The notes beneath the pieces were generated by a model. It worked only from the letters and a program-made list of their open reading frames with translations, searched no databases and was not told the origin of the DNA. 64,000 bases of DNA from Nemertoderma westbladi (Eukaryota > Xenacoelomorpha > Nemertodermatida > Nemertodermatidae). The stretch spans positions 1-64,000 of the forward strand of contig JAUCBJ010009041.1 of NCBI GenBank assembly GCA_032718475.1. The letters are read 5' to 3'. Positions 11,044 through 21,900 of the stretch are shown here, piece by piece. Positions within the stretch are counted from its first letter, which is position 1. Every line of letters begins with the position of its first letter. The translations under genes and the position numbers were made by a program.

Positions 11044-13707
11044 CTATTCATAAGTGATGAGATATTCTGGGTACATTTGATAGTTATAGAAAATAACATA
11101 AGTATTGGGATCCACCAGATCGTCTATTAAACAATCAAACAGCGACGCATCGGTTATCTTTGATATCGCCGATATATCGGCCGCTTCTATCTTAACATTG
11201 GGCCGACGTGAAGGCGGTTCCTCGTCCTCTCTCCCTGTCTCTAGCGGTTTCTTTATTACTTTCTGGGAGGGTTTACCTTTCGGTTGAACCTGGCCGCCTG
11301 ACTTGTTGGTTTTCTGACGATCGGCGCGTTTTAACGGCTCGGTTTTGTTAGCCAACCCCCATGGCGACTTCCTCGGAGTGGAGCCATCGTCGTCGCCTCG
11401 CCTCGCAGGAGTGGTGCTCCTATCCCGCGGGACCACGAGGAACGGACTCCGTTGCGCTCGACTCACATCGCCAACGTAGCAACGCGCGATCAGCACCCGA
11501 CACACGTACATGTGACCCGCGTAGAGATCAGCGTACGTGTCGCCGGCGTCGCGAGTAAATGAAACCCCGAGGGAATCCCCCTCCGCTCTCATATAGTTCT
11601 TCGACTCGTAAGCAGCTCGTAAACCCCAAGTATTGATCAATTCGCACATATCGCCGCGGGTCCAATGGAATAATATTTTCTCTCTGACAGCGCTCCCAGA
11701 TACAATCTTCTCTAGACGTTTCTTCGCGGCGTTGAATGCGTCCTTCAGCATTGGGTTCTCGATTCGCTCGATCTTCATCACCTGGTAGAAGTTGTCCCAC
11801 TCCGGGATGCTGTCCTTGAACTGTCGCTCAACCTGTCGGTACTCCTCGGACTGCTGTTGCAGACTGATGACACGGAAGTCCGGGTCGAACGCTTCCGGTA
11901 CTTCCAGGTCCCGGGGACCCCCGTCGCCTATCGCTTTTACTTCTCCTTGCCTCCCGGCTATCGCGCCACCCAGACCCTGAGCCCCATACACCGCCGCTGC
12001 GTCCTGCTGCCATTGGATGAACTCGGGGTCGTTTTCGGTCACTTCGATATTAAACCAAATCCTTTCCGGGACAACGTTGTTGAACTCGCCCATTACCTTG
12101 TGGAAACCCGCCTTTCGGGCAACCATAGGCAATCTATGGAACTCTAAAACAGGAGAAGTAGCATCAACAATCTCCCGTGTTTCTTCTTCAGCAATGACGT
12201 CATCAATTTTTCTGGTTATCACCTCTACATAATTCTTCTTACCGACGACAGCGTTGGGGCTTGGTACCTGGATGGACACCGCGTTGGGCAGATTATCTTC
12301 GAATATATTTTTATTTTTGTCGAACATGTCTGTAGATGCGATGTATGAGACAGGGGGTAGCGATGGGGGTGGGGGGTGTTGCAATGCAGTAGTCAGCGCA
12401 GTTCGTGTTCCCACCACGCAATGAGAGGTACTGGTGTTGGTTTTAAACAGTTCTATATTCCGCTGCAATAATGCATCGTACAATTTTACAGGTTCCAACG
12501 CCACTTCTAGGAAATTTTTCGTTTCTTCAAGTTCGCGTACTTGTTTGTCAACTACGAGGTCCAGATTGGTTTCTATCCTGTCATGGATTTCTTTGATGTG
12601 AGCTTGTATCTGATTGTACATGTCCTCTAATGTATCTTTTGTCTGCACAGCTGACTCCTTTAAAGTGGTAACTCTGTCCCCCAAACCCGAGATCTTTCGC
12701 TCCATCAAATTCATTCTCTTCATCACGCGACTTCGCAGGTGATTGACTTCAGTATTGTACCCTTGAATGAACTTGGGTATGATGGAGGACCACTTGTGTT
12801 CCGTCAACGAATCAGATGACTTCATGTGCAAAGGTTCACAAGAAGTGCACATGAGCACATCGCATGTGACGCACACTCGCACTATCTCTTTGTGATGCAA
12901 CGGGCACGTGTTCACCATCAGGTTATCCAAATTCGCAGCATCTTTATTTTCGATACGTTTAGCTTTATTATTCTTAACAGCCAACTCGATAACGTTGTGG
13001 CTCTGAAATACCTTCATAACCTTATGATGCGCGTGGCAGGTGTCGCACAACATAATGTCACAATCGCGACACAGGAATATGGCGGCTTTCGGGTGCGACT
13101 CACAGTTTCCGCAAACACGGCGGTAACCCTCAGAGTAATAGAAATGTACAACGTTGATAGCCAAGTAATTTAGAGGCAATTTTCCAACTTGTCCTTCCGG
13201 CAAAACGTAATTTTTATGGCATATTGGACAACTGGGAGTGGCGTCCACTTTTCCCACCAGCGTATCGATATGAGCGTTGACGCAAATTTCGCAGATGCTG
13301 TGCAAACACGGTAGCAAACGAGGTATGCGACTGGCTCCGTAAGTTTCCTTACACTCGGGACACACAATCAGAGGATCCTTCGTCTCATCTTTACGCAACT
13401 CAACATCCGATCTGTTAGACCGCACAGATCCCGGTTTGCTGTCCATATCTTCCCACCGTTCAGGGTCGACTTCCCCTGTTGCCTCTGAACCTTGTATCGA
13501 CCCTTTACGTGACCCGCCTCTTACAGACGTCCTACTTCCAGCTACACTACCCGCCCTACTTCCAGCTACACTACCCGCATTCGATTCGGATTTCTTATTC
13601 TCCACTCTCTTCCCATTACCATAATTTACGCCATTTCCAGAAACTTTATCATTGTTCATCAGATTGGCTGATTGTCTCCTACTCTCCTGTTTTTCAGTTT
13701 CGCTCAT
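11044..13707 (-). CDS. RING / B-box / B-box / coiled-coil / PARP fusion protein, intronless
   Basis: 887 residues in one frame from an ATG at 13705-13707. Residues 1-110 are a low-complexity Ser/Gly/Arg tail with short AGSVAGSR repeats. A C3HC4 RING lies at 116-163 (CPEC, CLHSICEIC, CPIC), B-box 1 at about 199-238 and B-box 2 at about 268-305. A coiled coil follows (about 320-420), completing a TRIM/RBCC module with expected ubiquitin-ligase activity. Residues about 612-886 are a PARP catalytic domain of the PARP10-15 mono-ADP-ribosyltransferase type: RIENPMLKDAF, ILFHWTRGD, MYVCRVL, then SLFDCLIDDLVDP and YPEYLITY at the end. The catalytic-site His is present (H681) but the next Gly is Trp. 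The usual GVYFA reads GVSFT, so the triad Tyr is lost. A basic, disordered insert of about 100 residues (about 750-850) splits the fold. Activity may therefore be weak or absent (inference). Confidence 0.88.
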   Translation of the reverse strand: MSETEKQESRRQSANLMNNDKVSGNGVNYGNGKRVENKKSESNAGSVAGSRAGSVAGSRTSVRGGSRKGSIQGSEATGEVDPERWEDMDSKPGSVRSNRSDVELRKDETKDPLIVCPECKETYGASRIPRLLPCLHSICEICVNAHIDTLVGKVDATPSCPICHKNYVLPEGQVGKLPLNYLAINVVHFYYSEGYRRVCGNCESHPKAAIFLCRDCDIMLCDTCHAHHKVMKVFQSHNVIELAVKNNKAKRIENKDAANLDNLMVNTCPLHHKEIVRVCVTCDVLMCTSCEPLHMKSSDSLTEHKWSSIIPKFIQGYNTEVNHLRSRVMKRMNLMERKISGLGDRVTTLKESAVQTKDTLEDMYNQIQAHIKEIHDRIETNLDLVVDKQVRELEETKNFLEVALEPVKLYDALLQRNIELFKTNTSTSHCVVGTRTALTTALQHPPPPSLPPVSYIASTDMFDKNKNIFEDNLPNAVSIQVPSPNAVVGKKNYVEVITRKIDDVIAEEETREIVDATSPVLEFHRLPMVARKAGFHKVMGEFNNVVPERIWFNIEVTENDPEFIQWQQDAAAVYGAQGLGGAIAGRQGEVKAIGDGGPRDLEVPEAFDPDFRVISLQQQSEEYRQVERQFKDSIPEWDNFYQVMKIERIENPMLKDAFNAAKKRLEKIVSGSAVREKILFHWTRGDMCELINTWGLRAAYESKNYMRAEGDSLGVSFTRDAGDTYADLYAGHMYVCRVLIARCYVGDVSRAQRSPFLVVPRDRSTTPARRGDDDGSTPRKSPWGLANKTEPLKRADRQKTNKSGGQVQPKGKPSQKVIKKPLETGREDEEPPSRRPNVKIEAADISAISKITDASLFDCLIDDLVDPNTYVIFYNYQMYPEYLITYE

Positions 13708-15377
13708 TTTTAGTCCGTGTCTCTACAACAACTGGTAATTATTATATTTATAATTGGAATACAACTAGTATTAATTGAGTTAATTGAGTTAGCGGACATC
13801 TATATTAAGTAAAAAAACGAGAATTTCATGTCCTCTCAGGGGTCCGTAAAAAGGTAATAATATAACAGCCTATATAGTTAATTTAAACCAAGACCTTCAA
13901 TATAACAAACTTAAATATAATAAACCTGATATATAACAAAACCCAAGTTTACTATAATATAATACATATTTAATCATAATTGAGTTATATATATATATAT
14001 AAAGGGTTGTTATTCAATAATGATTATATTTTTGGCAGGAAACATAATGCATAAAATTATTTATGGTATATATATTTTGGCAGGTAGATGTTGCCAGGCA
14101 ACCTAACCCACCATACTGTAGGTTGATAGCGATAATATATATTTTAAATAAGTAATTTAATTATTGAATTTAATGTAAGTCATATGGTGGGTGACCTTTA
14201 AGGCGTACGGAAAGTGCAGATAATAATCAGCCTGTGTATGACCTTGTCCTATTGCAGCCGACTTGTGATAGGAAAAGAGGAGCCAATGACATTCCTTGAC
14301 GTCTCTGCTAAAAGACACTGATCTTGTCTTGATAATGCATATGAAATGTGGATGAATAACTTTTACATGTCTTTCATTGGAGGTAGAAAAGTGTGTTAGT
14401 TTTTAATAAATTTGATAACTCTTATCGATATTTCTTAAATACCGGTAGATAAATTGATAACAATTATAAAGCTTGTACAATCACAAGAAACACTAGTAAA
14501 TTAAATTCAAGCCATTTTGATATTAAAATATAAACTAATTACGAGATAAATATATAGTTGATAACATGATGTAAATAACAAATATCAGCTACTAACGGTA
14601 ACGTATTAGGTAACAGCAGACAGGTGATAAGTAAGGTTTAGTCCAGTATCGGATATCGGAAGGCGTTATCAGGGCGTAATTCAGAAAAACTTGAAAAAAA
14701 ACAATAAAAACAGAAAAGTAACAAAAACCGTTTTAAACAAATCGATTTTCGTATTCTTTCAACACGAAGTGTAAATGGTCTATCGACTAATAGCAACAAA
14801 TGACGTAAATAAAGGTGATTTCAGTCAGCAATATCCCATGTTTGTGGAGTTTACAAACACAGAACCATTACGAGAGCGGCGGCGCGTAGCTACAATAACG
14901 GCACTTCCACGGGACAAAGTATATTGTTATGTTATTTACATAAGGAGAAATTAGGTACGTGACTGAAGCAGCAGTGAAACGTAGGAATGGAACCAATAAG
15001 TTTTAGTTTTAGACAATAAACAACATCTGTAACCAAAAAGAACTAAATATAATTTAGTTAAACAATTGTGGTAATAAAACGTCTCTTATTCAATAAAAAT
15101 GTACGGCAGTGCCACGGGAAATAAAATGGAGAATAATATTTCTACTCGCTCCACATGTTTTTATAAATATCAACTATTTTAATATAAATATAAGTTGTAA
15201 TTTAAATCTATAAAAAGTTCGTAAAAATTGTATTTCTTACGCAATAAAAATAATTATTAAACAAAAATAACGGGTGGAAAAAAATAGTATTTATAATTTT
15301 ATATTTATATTAAAATATTTAAATATATTTTTATTAACAGATGTCGAGGCAACGTTATATGAAAGAGGATTTCTATA
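13708..15377. other. Intergenic AT-rich sequence between HSF-like and RING-PARP genes
   Basis: No ORF or RNA recognised. It should hold the 3' flank of the HSF-like gene and the promoter of the RING-PARP gene. A minus-strand TTACCAGTTGTTGTAG just upstream of the RING-PARP ATG could be a 3' splice site for a 5' UTR exon. Confidence 0.4.
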
Positions 15378-15383
15378 TTTATT
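15378..15383 (-). promoter_or_regulatory. Candidate polyadenylation signal AATAAA of the HSF-like gene
   Basis: Minus-strand AATAAA about 500 bp beyond the proposed stop codon and past the 38-bp array. The region is AT-rich, so a chance match is possible. Confidence 0.3.
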
Positions 15384-15437
15384 TTATAAAGGTAACAGTT
15401 TGTTTTCCTCTGTTCCGACTCCTGGTTAGTTCTGATG

Positions 15438-15890
15438 GCTGTAGTTTAGTAGCGGCAGCTACAACAGGTTCAACTGCTGTAGTTTAGTAGCGGCAGCTAC
15501 AACAGGTTCAACTGCTGTAGTTTAGTAGCGGCAGCTCCAACAGGTTCAACTGCTGTAGTTTAGTAGCGGCAGCTACAACAGGTTCAACTGCTGTAGTTTA
15601 GTAGCGGCAGCTACAACAGGTTCAACTGCTGTAGTTTAGTAGCGGCAGCTACAACAGGTTCAACTGCTGTAGTTTAGTAGCGGCAGCTACAACAGGTTCA
15701 ACTGCTGTAGTTTAGTAGCGGCAGCTACAACAGGTTCAACTGCTGTAGTTTAGTAGCGGCAGCTACAACAGGTTCAACAGCTGTAGTTTAGTAGCGGCAG
15801 CTACAACAGGTTCAACTGCTGTAGTTTAGTAGCGGCAGCTACAACAGGTTCAACTGCTGTAGTTTAGTAGCGGCAGCTACAACAGTTTCA
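15438..15890. repeat. 38-bp minisatellite, 12 copies, in the HSF-like 3' UTR
   Basis: Units contain GCTGTAGTTTAGTAGCGGCA and GCTACAACAGGTTCAACT and are nearly identical. Each contains the short hairpin GTAGC-GGCA-GCTAC. If the terminal exon call is right, the stop codon lies in the first unit (minus strand) and the rest is 3' UTR. Confidence 0.95.
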
Positions 15891-15942
15891 ATCTGTTTCG
15901 ATTCTGTACTGACCTAGTCAGAGGATCTGTTGGGCTAATAAC
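15877..15942 (-). CDS. HSF: HSF-like putative terminal exon
   Basis: Acceptor TATTTTGTTGTTTTAG before GTTATTAGC. Phase 0 entry fits the donor of the previous exon. Encodes VISPTDPLTRSVQNRN, then RLKLL and a TAG stop. An internal GTCAGT could alternatively act as a donor. No family similarity is visible in so short a stretch. Confidence 0.45.
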   Translation of the reverse strand, partial: VISPTDPLTRSVQNRNRLKLL

Positions 15943-18900
15943 CTAAAACAACAAAATATCAACTGCAGTGCTACTGAAACATTATCCAAATGGTGATAAG
16001 GAAAGTATAATATTAATACAGGAAAGTCTGACATGCGGTTGTTAATTAAAAACTTTCATCTCGTACCAAATTAGCGCAGTGGAGTTCGGGTTATCAATGT
16101 AAAGGCCGCTCGTTCGATTTTGTGTCAATTTTGTAAGTATTCGAAGCAAATGTATGGCGTAGGGGTAGGGATGTAGGCGTAGGGACATACTGAGAAATAG
16201 TATTGGAAATAAATTGGAAAATATGTCGCACTGGCGATTTGGCAGTGCAAAATTAATTCCATACAAATAAATATAATTATAAATGAATTGTTGTGGGGTG
16301 GGTGACGGCGAATTAAATGTATGTTATAAGTACATTATGATAAAATGCTCTCCATAGAGAGAAATATCAACCGCCCCTATTGGGGCTCGAACCCGGTACC
16401 AAGGTTTCAAACTCCCGGTTATCATCAGCAGAGTGTGTGTCCGAAGACCACTGAGCTACCAGGGCGGTAGGATATTTATTCGCTATGGAGTGGGCTATCA
16501 TATTTAGGCCTTTTTCAGTCACTCATAGGAAAGTACAACGTTATTATTCCCGTGCTCTGCCAGAAATTATTATAATAATTATATAATAATAATAATAATT
16601 ATTATTATTATTATTAATTAACAAGCATGGCCGGCATACGTGGTATCAGTGGTTTCTACAACACTGAATATAGTTATTCTTTGAGGCATGGTTGCCATTA
16701 TTGGCAGAGCACGGGAATAACGTTGTACTTTCCTAGGAGTGACTGAAAAAGGCCTAAATATGATAGCCCACCCCATAGCGAATAAATATCCTGCCGCCCT
16801 GGTAGCTCAGTGGTCTTCGGACACACACTCGGCTGATGATAACCGGGAGTTTGAAACCTAGGTACCGGGTTCGAGCCCCAATAGGGGCGGTTGATATTTA
16901 TCGCTATGGAGAGCATTTTATCATAATTGTACTATAACATATTATAATAAATATAACCACTATCCCATTAAACCATTTTTAGCAGGTCGGAGCAACCCGC
17001 CCCCCCCCCCCCCCCCCTCACTCTAATTTTTTTCAAATTTCAATCAAATGCTACGAAATTTGTTATGAATGTAGTTTTTCTTATCTGCTGGCCTGGCTGG
17101 AATTTTCAATTTTAAAAGTATACAAACCGTTGAAAAATGCCTATTTAGCAATATTTAACAATCTCTGTTGACTTTATATTTATTCTTTGGAATGTAATTT
17201 TGGTAATATTTCCGAAAGTTTTCCAGATAATGATATTATCATTATCTGGAAAACTTTCGGAAATATTACCAAAATTCAAAGGCATTTGGAGTTTTGACAC
17301 GTAAATCCATATAAATCTATTTTTTATGATAATATAGAGCGTAATGAAGAAACAAGATGCTTTTAAAAGTATCAAGATAGACAGACAGAGCAAACCAAAT
17401 AGTTGGGAGGGAGACTCCTAACGCAATCAAAATTAAACTCAAAGAAAATAATAACTATAACGCTACTGAAGTTATTCTAGTGGCCTATTACATTAGCTAT
17501 ATATATCCACTAACCTCCACTAATGGGGTATCCAGTTGTTGTGTTCCTTCAATGTTGCTTTCATGGGAAAGAGGTTCTACAATAGAAGGCGATGTGAGTA
17601 TCATATCATATGGGACAGATGGGACAGTGGTATATGGGTCAGGGGGGACAGTGGCATATGGGACAGATGGGACAGTGGTATATGGGTCAGGGGGGACAGT
17701 GGCATATGGGACAGATGGGACAGTGGCATATGGGTCAGGGGGGACAGTGGCATATGGGACAGTGGCATATGGGACAGATGGGACAGTGGTATATGGGTCA
17801 GGGGGGACAGTGGCATATGGGACAGATGGGACAGTGGTATATGGGACAGATGGGACAGTGGCGTATGGGACAGATGGGACAGTGGTATACGGGTCAGGGG
17901 GGACAGTGGCAAGAGGGGCTGTGTTAAATGGGACAGTTGCCTGTGGAACAGTGACATATGGGACATAAGGGGCAGTGTTATGTGGGACAAGGGAGATGAC
18001 GTCATGAGGGATATTAAGGCGACCGTTCGCAGCTGATAATAAAGGGTCAACAGTATCGATGTTAAACCAGTCTGGATTGGCCATATCATTAGTTTTGGGG
18101 GGCGCAATTGGAACAGAGGTTGGTCCGGATGCGGCGACAGGCGGACACGTTGGGGGGCCAGATAAACCAGCCAATCGGATGTGAGGTTCGGTGTAAGCTA
18201 CCACATCCTTGCAGTAGGATGTAAACGAATTCACGTCGACGTTATTGGAGGAGAGCGGCTGGGCGGTGGATCCATCCGGGGTTCGGATCCTCCTATTGAT
18301 GGAGAGCGGCTGGGCGGTGGATCCATCCTGGGTTCGGATCCTCCTATTGATGGAGAGCGGCTGGGCGGTGGATCCATCCTGGGTTCGGATCCTCCTATTG
18401 ATGGAGAGCGGCTGGGCGGTGGATCCATCCTGGGTTCGGATCCTCCTATTGGTGGAGAGCGGCTGGGCGGTGGATCCATACGGGGTTCGGATCCTCCACT
18501 TGGATCCAGGTACATCGGAACTGAAACAAAACAAACAATAATAATATTATATTATTAGACTTAATCAAATTTACCAGTTAAGTCAATCAGATTTAGTGTT
18601 CCATATGAGTGAATAGTGGAACTCATTCTATTATTAATTGTTCTTATATGGCCAAGTATTGTTTTAGGCGAATGGTGGTTTTATATCATTAGATTCGATT
18701 TTTATGCTAATTTCGAATCGGACATCAGAATATGGGTCAATGCCAACCATATTGACCAAGTCACGTACGGGACAAAAAATATACAAAAATGTAAATCATT
18801 GAGAATGAATGGTCGGGTGGCTTTGATAATTAGATTTCCGAATACACTATAATCGGTCTCCTCCTGCTGTGATACACTCCAACCACAGTTTGTTATAGAA

Positions 18901-21900
18901 AAAGATACTTAGAATTAATAAAAAAATAGTCACTTACGGGACATTTTTCAAATTTGGTTAATGTGATTAAAGATTACGGGCTCATTTTGACTATTAAAAT
19001 TACAATTTGGAAATTTTTGGTGGTTCATATGAATCAATTGCGTGAGCGAGTCCAAAATGGTCCAAAAAAGTGTCCCATACTTAACGGAGGTTTTCTATCA
19101 GAAAACGCGAACTCATAAAGATATAGATCACCACATCTATTTCTCAGATAGTTTTGCCATAACTATCAGTTTTGCCATAACTGCCAGTTTTGCTTTAATC
19201 TTTAGGTTCCACCTTGGTGTAGTGGTTGCATTGAATTCACATCTCCTGTAGGTCGTGGGTTCGATCCTCACATGGGCCAGGGCAGTTTTCGTTTCGGCAC
19301 GAATGCTTTAATGGGACCAGCCAGGGCGCATCTCTGCCTTGCATCCTTAAGTGGTAGCTAAATGAGTACTAGAGTTTCCTCTGGGGAGTAAAGTTCTGGG
19401 GGGACCGCACGGGGGGGGCAGACTTTGTGCGTAATCCCTGGCCTAGTGGCCGAAGAAAATTTACTTTTTTACTTTACTTTTTTTTGCCATGTATGGGTTG
19501 TATCGGTGAGACTGTTACGTAAACATTTATTTGGCCAGGTTGAAAAAACTGCCATGTCCCATAACGTGACGCCCTGTCCCATACTTGACATTGTGTTGGG
19601 GGCAGAAGTTAATCAGGGTCTAACTTACATTTAATTAATGGTTGGGGGGGGGGGGGGGGGGGGGGGGCTTACCAGTCACAGATAAACTGTAACCTGCTCC
19701 TTCCACTTAATTGACAACAACTATTTGTGGAAAGGGTTTTGAGATTGGGACAGTAGTTGAGATTGGGACAGTAGTTGAGAGTTGGATGTAAGTTGGGAAT
19801 GGAACAGGAGTTGGCAGTGGGAAGGACGATAAACTGGCTTGAATTAAACTTACTTCTAGTACGGAGGAGTTGTTTGAAGAATTTTATGATTTGTTTTTAA
19901 TTGGAAAATAAATGTCAAAATTTATAATAATCGTTTCCATGTAAATTCCTTCCCATACCCTATCAATAAGTCACATTACATGACATCAAAAACTGACTAT
20001 TTACATTTTCAAATTAATTTTTTGATATAAAATAACGATTTTCAGTTGACCAAATGCAACAGTTTTGTGTATCACATTGTTATTAACAGGACAAAAAATA
20101 TTTAGCCCCACTTTTCACTGCCAAGTTTATCACAAAGTGAAACTTTATGTTGTCACTGGAAGAAAAATGTCTTATCCGTGACATAATTTTTAATTTGTTA
20201 CTTCATATTTACAAGAATATGGACAGAAAGTACGAAAAAAATACTTTTACATTTCCCATCCGTGACAAAAAAATGTTTTAAATTTTTTCATTCCAGAACG
20301 TTTCTCCCAATAAAAGCCAATAAATTTTTGGGACACTTTCTGGTTTCATATGCAGAAATTATCGCTCTTTCTAACCATCAATATGGCGGATTCTCAAAGT
20401 TAATTTCAAAATTCAATAAATTTCAAAAATCACATACGGGACATTGGTCAATAATATGGTTGGCATTGACCCATATATAGCCAAGTTGAGGTATAGGAAA
20501 ATCGATTTTGTAGACCAAGGTATACAATAATACTCCCCGAGGAATACAGAATGTTCAAGGCTAATATTAAATACGTATAATTTGTATTAGAAATAAATAA
20601 ATTAAATGAATGAACTATGTTGCTTACCTTGTAGGTTGCCTAGTAGCCGGAATGTTGGGACCCACCAATGATGCATTGTCAGAAGAGATAGCTTCCATTA
20701 TATCATTCAAAGAGTCGTAGTTACTAACATAATTAGTGTTCGTGGGTAGTGATTGGTTATTCACATTGCCTGTAAGTTGATACTGATTGGATGAATTTCC
20801 AGGGAATTGCAGGGTAGAATTATTATAGGAAACTAATTTCCGGCCGGACGTAGTTGTAGAATATTGGGTTGTCGGGTTAAACTGGAGAGACAAATCGGTG
20901 GAATCCGCGGCAACCAACGGATAACTGCGGAGAAAGAAATACATAAGTAATAATTTAGAGTTACAGCGAGTTATCAACATTGGGAGTTAGTGTGACGTCC
21001 TCCATGACTCATAGGTAACATCCAAGTGAGAGGAGACTTCTGCGATATAGAGGAGACGTCGGGTTGCCTCCGGTAGAGGGGAGCCTTCAGGTTGCCTCCG
21101 GTAGAGAGGAGCCTTCGGGTTGCCTCCGGTAGAGAGGAGCCTTCGGGTTGCCTCCGGTAGAGAGGAGCCTTCGGGTTGCCTCCGGTAGAGATGAGCCTTC
21201 GGGTTGCCTCCGGTAGAGAGGAACCTTCGGGTTACCTCCGGTAGAGAGGAGCCTTCGGGTTGCCTCCGGTAGAGAGGAGCCTTCGGGTTGACCTCCGGTA
21301 GAGAGGAGCCTTCGGGTTGCCTCCGGTAGAGGGAGCCTTCGGGTTGCCTCCGGTAGAGAGGAGCCTTCGGGTTGCCTCCGGTAGAGGGGAGCCTTCGGGT
21401 TGCCTCCGGTAGAGAGGAGCCTTCGGGGTGACCTCCGGTGGAGAGGATCCTTCGGGTTGCCTCCGGTAGAGAGGAGCCTTCGGGTTGCCTCCGGTAGAGA
21501 GGAGCCTTAGGGTTGCCTCCGGTAGAGAGGAGCCTTAGGGTTGCCTCCGGTAGAGAGGAGCCTTAGGGTTGCCTCCGGTAGAGAGGAGCCTTCGGGTTGC
21601 CTCCGGTAGAGAGGAGCCTTCGGGTTGCCTCCGGTAGAGAGGAGCCTTCGGGTTGCCTCCGGTAGAGAGGAGCCTTCGGGTTGCCTCCGGTAGAGAGGAG
21701 CCTTCGGGGTTGCCTCCGGTAGAGAGGAGCCTTAGGGTTGCCTCCGGTAGAGAGGAGCCTTCGGGTTGCCTCCGGTAGAGAGGAGCCTTCGGGTTGCCTC
21801 CGGTAGAGAGGAGCCTTCGGGTTGCCTCCGGTAGAGAGGAGCCTTCGGGGTTCCCTCCAGTAGAGAGGAGCTTTTGGGTTGCCTCCGGTAGAGAGGAGCC

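Larger units (their letters stand above)
18730..20476. mobile_element. Candidate DNA transposon with inverted ends and repeated ACGGGACA motifs
   Basis: 18730-18757 (ATATGGGTCAATGCCAACCA, then TATTGACC) and 20446-20476 are inverted copies. The interval also contains scattered TACGGGACA or TGTCCCATAC motifs near 18768, 18935, 19070, 19568 and 20435, and related TCCGTGACA near 20170 and 20257. No transposase ORF is seen. A SINE is nested inside at 19205-19490. It lies in an HSF-like intron. Confidence 0.5.

Noticed and set aside
16380-16890. Genuine tRNA genes
   Set aside because: Both tRNA-like units are embedded in longer identical repeat arms, have imperfect stems and an over-long variable region. 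They are best read as SINE heads.
17480-17968. Plus-strand ORF of 162 codons (GTDGTVVYGSGGTVAY)
   Set aside because: It is the opposite-strand reading of the 24-bp minisatellite. The minus-strand frame continues into unique sequence with proper splice sites.
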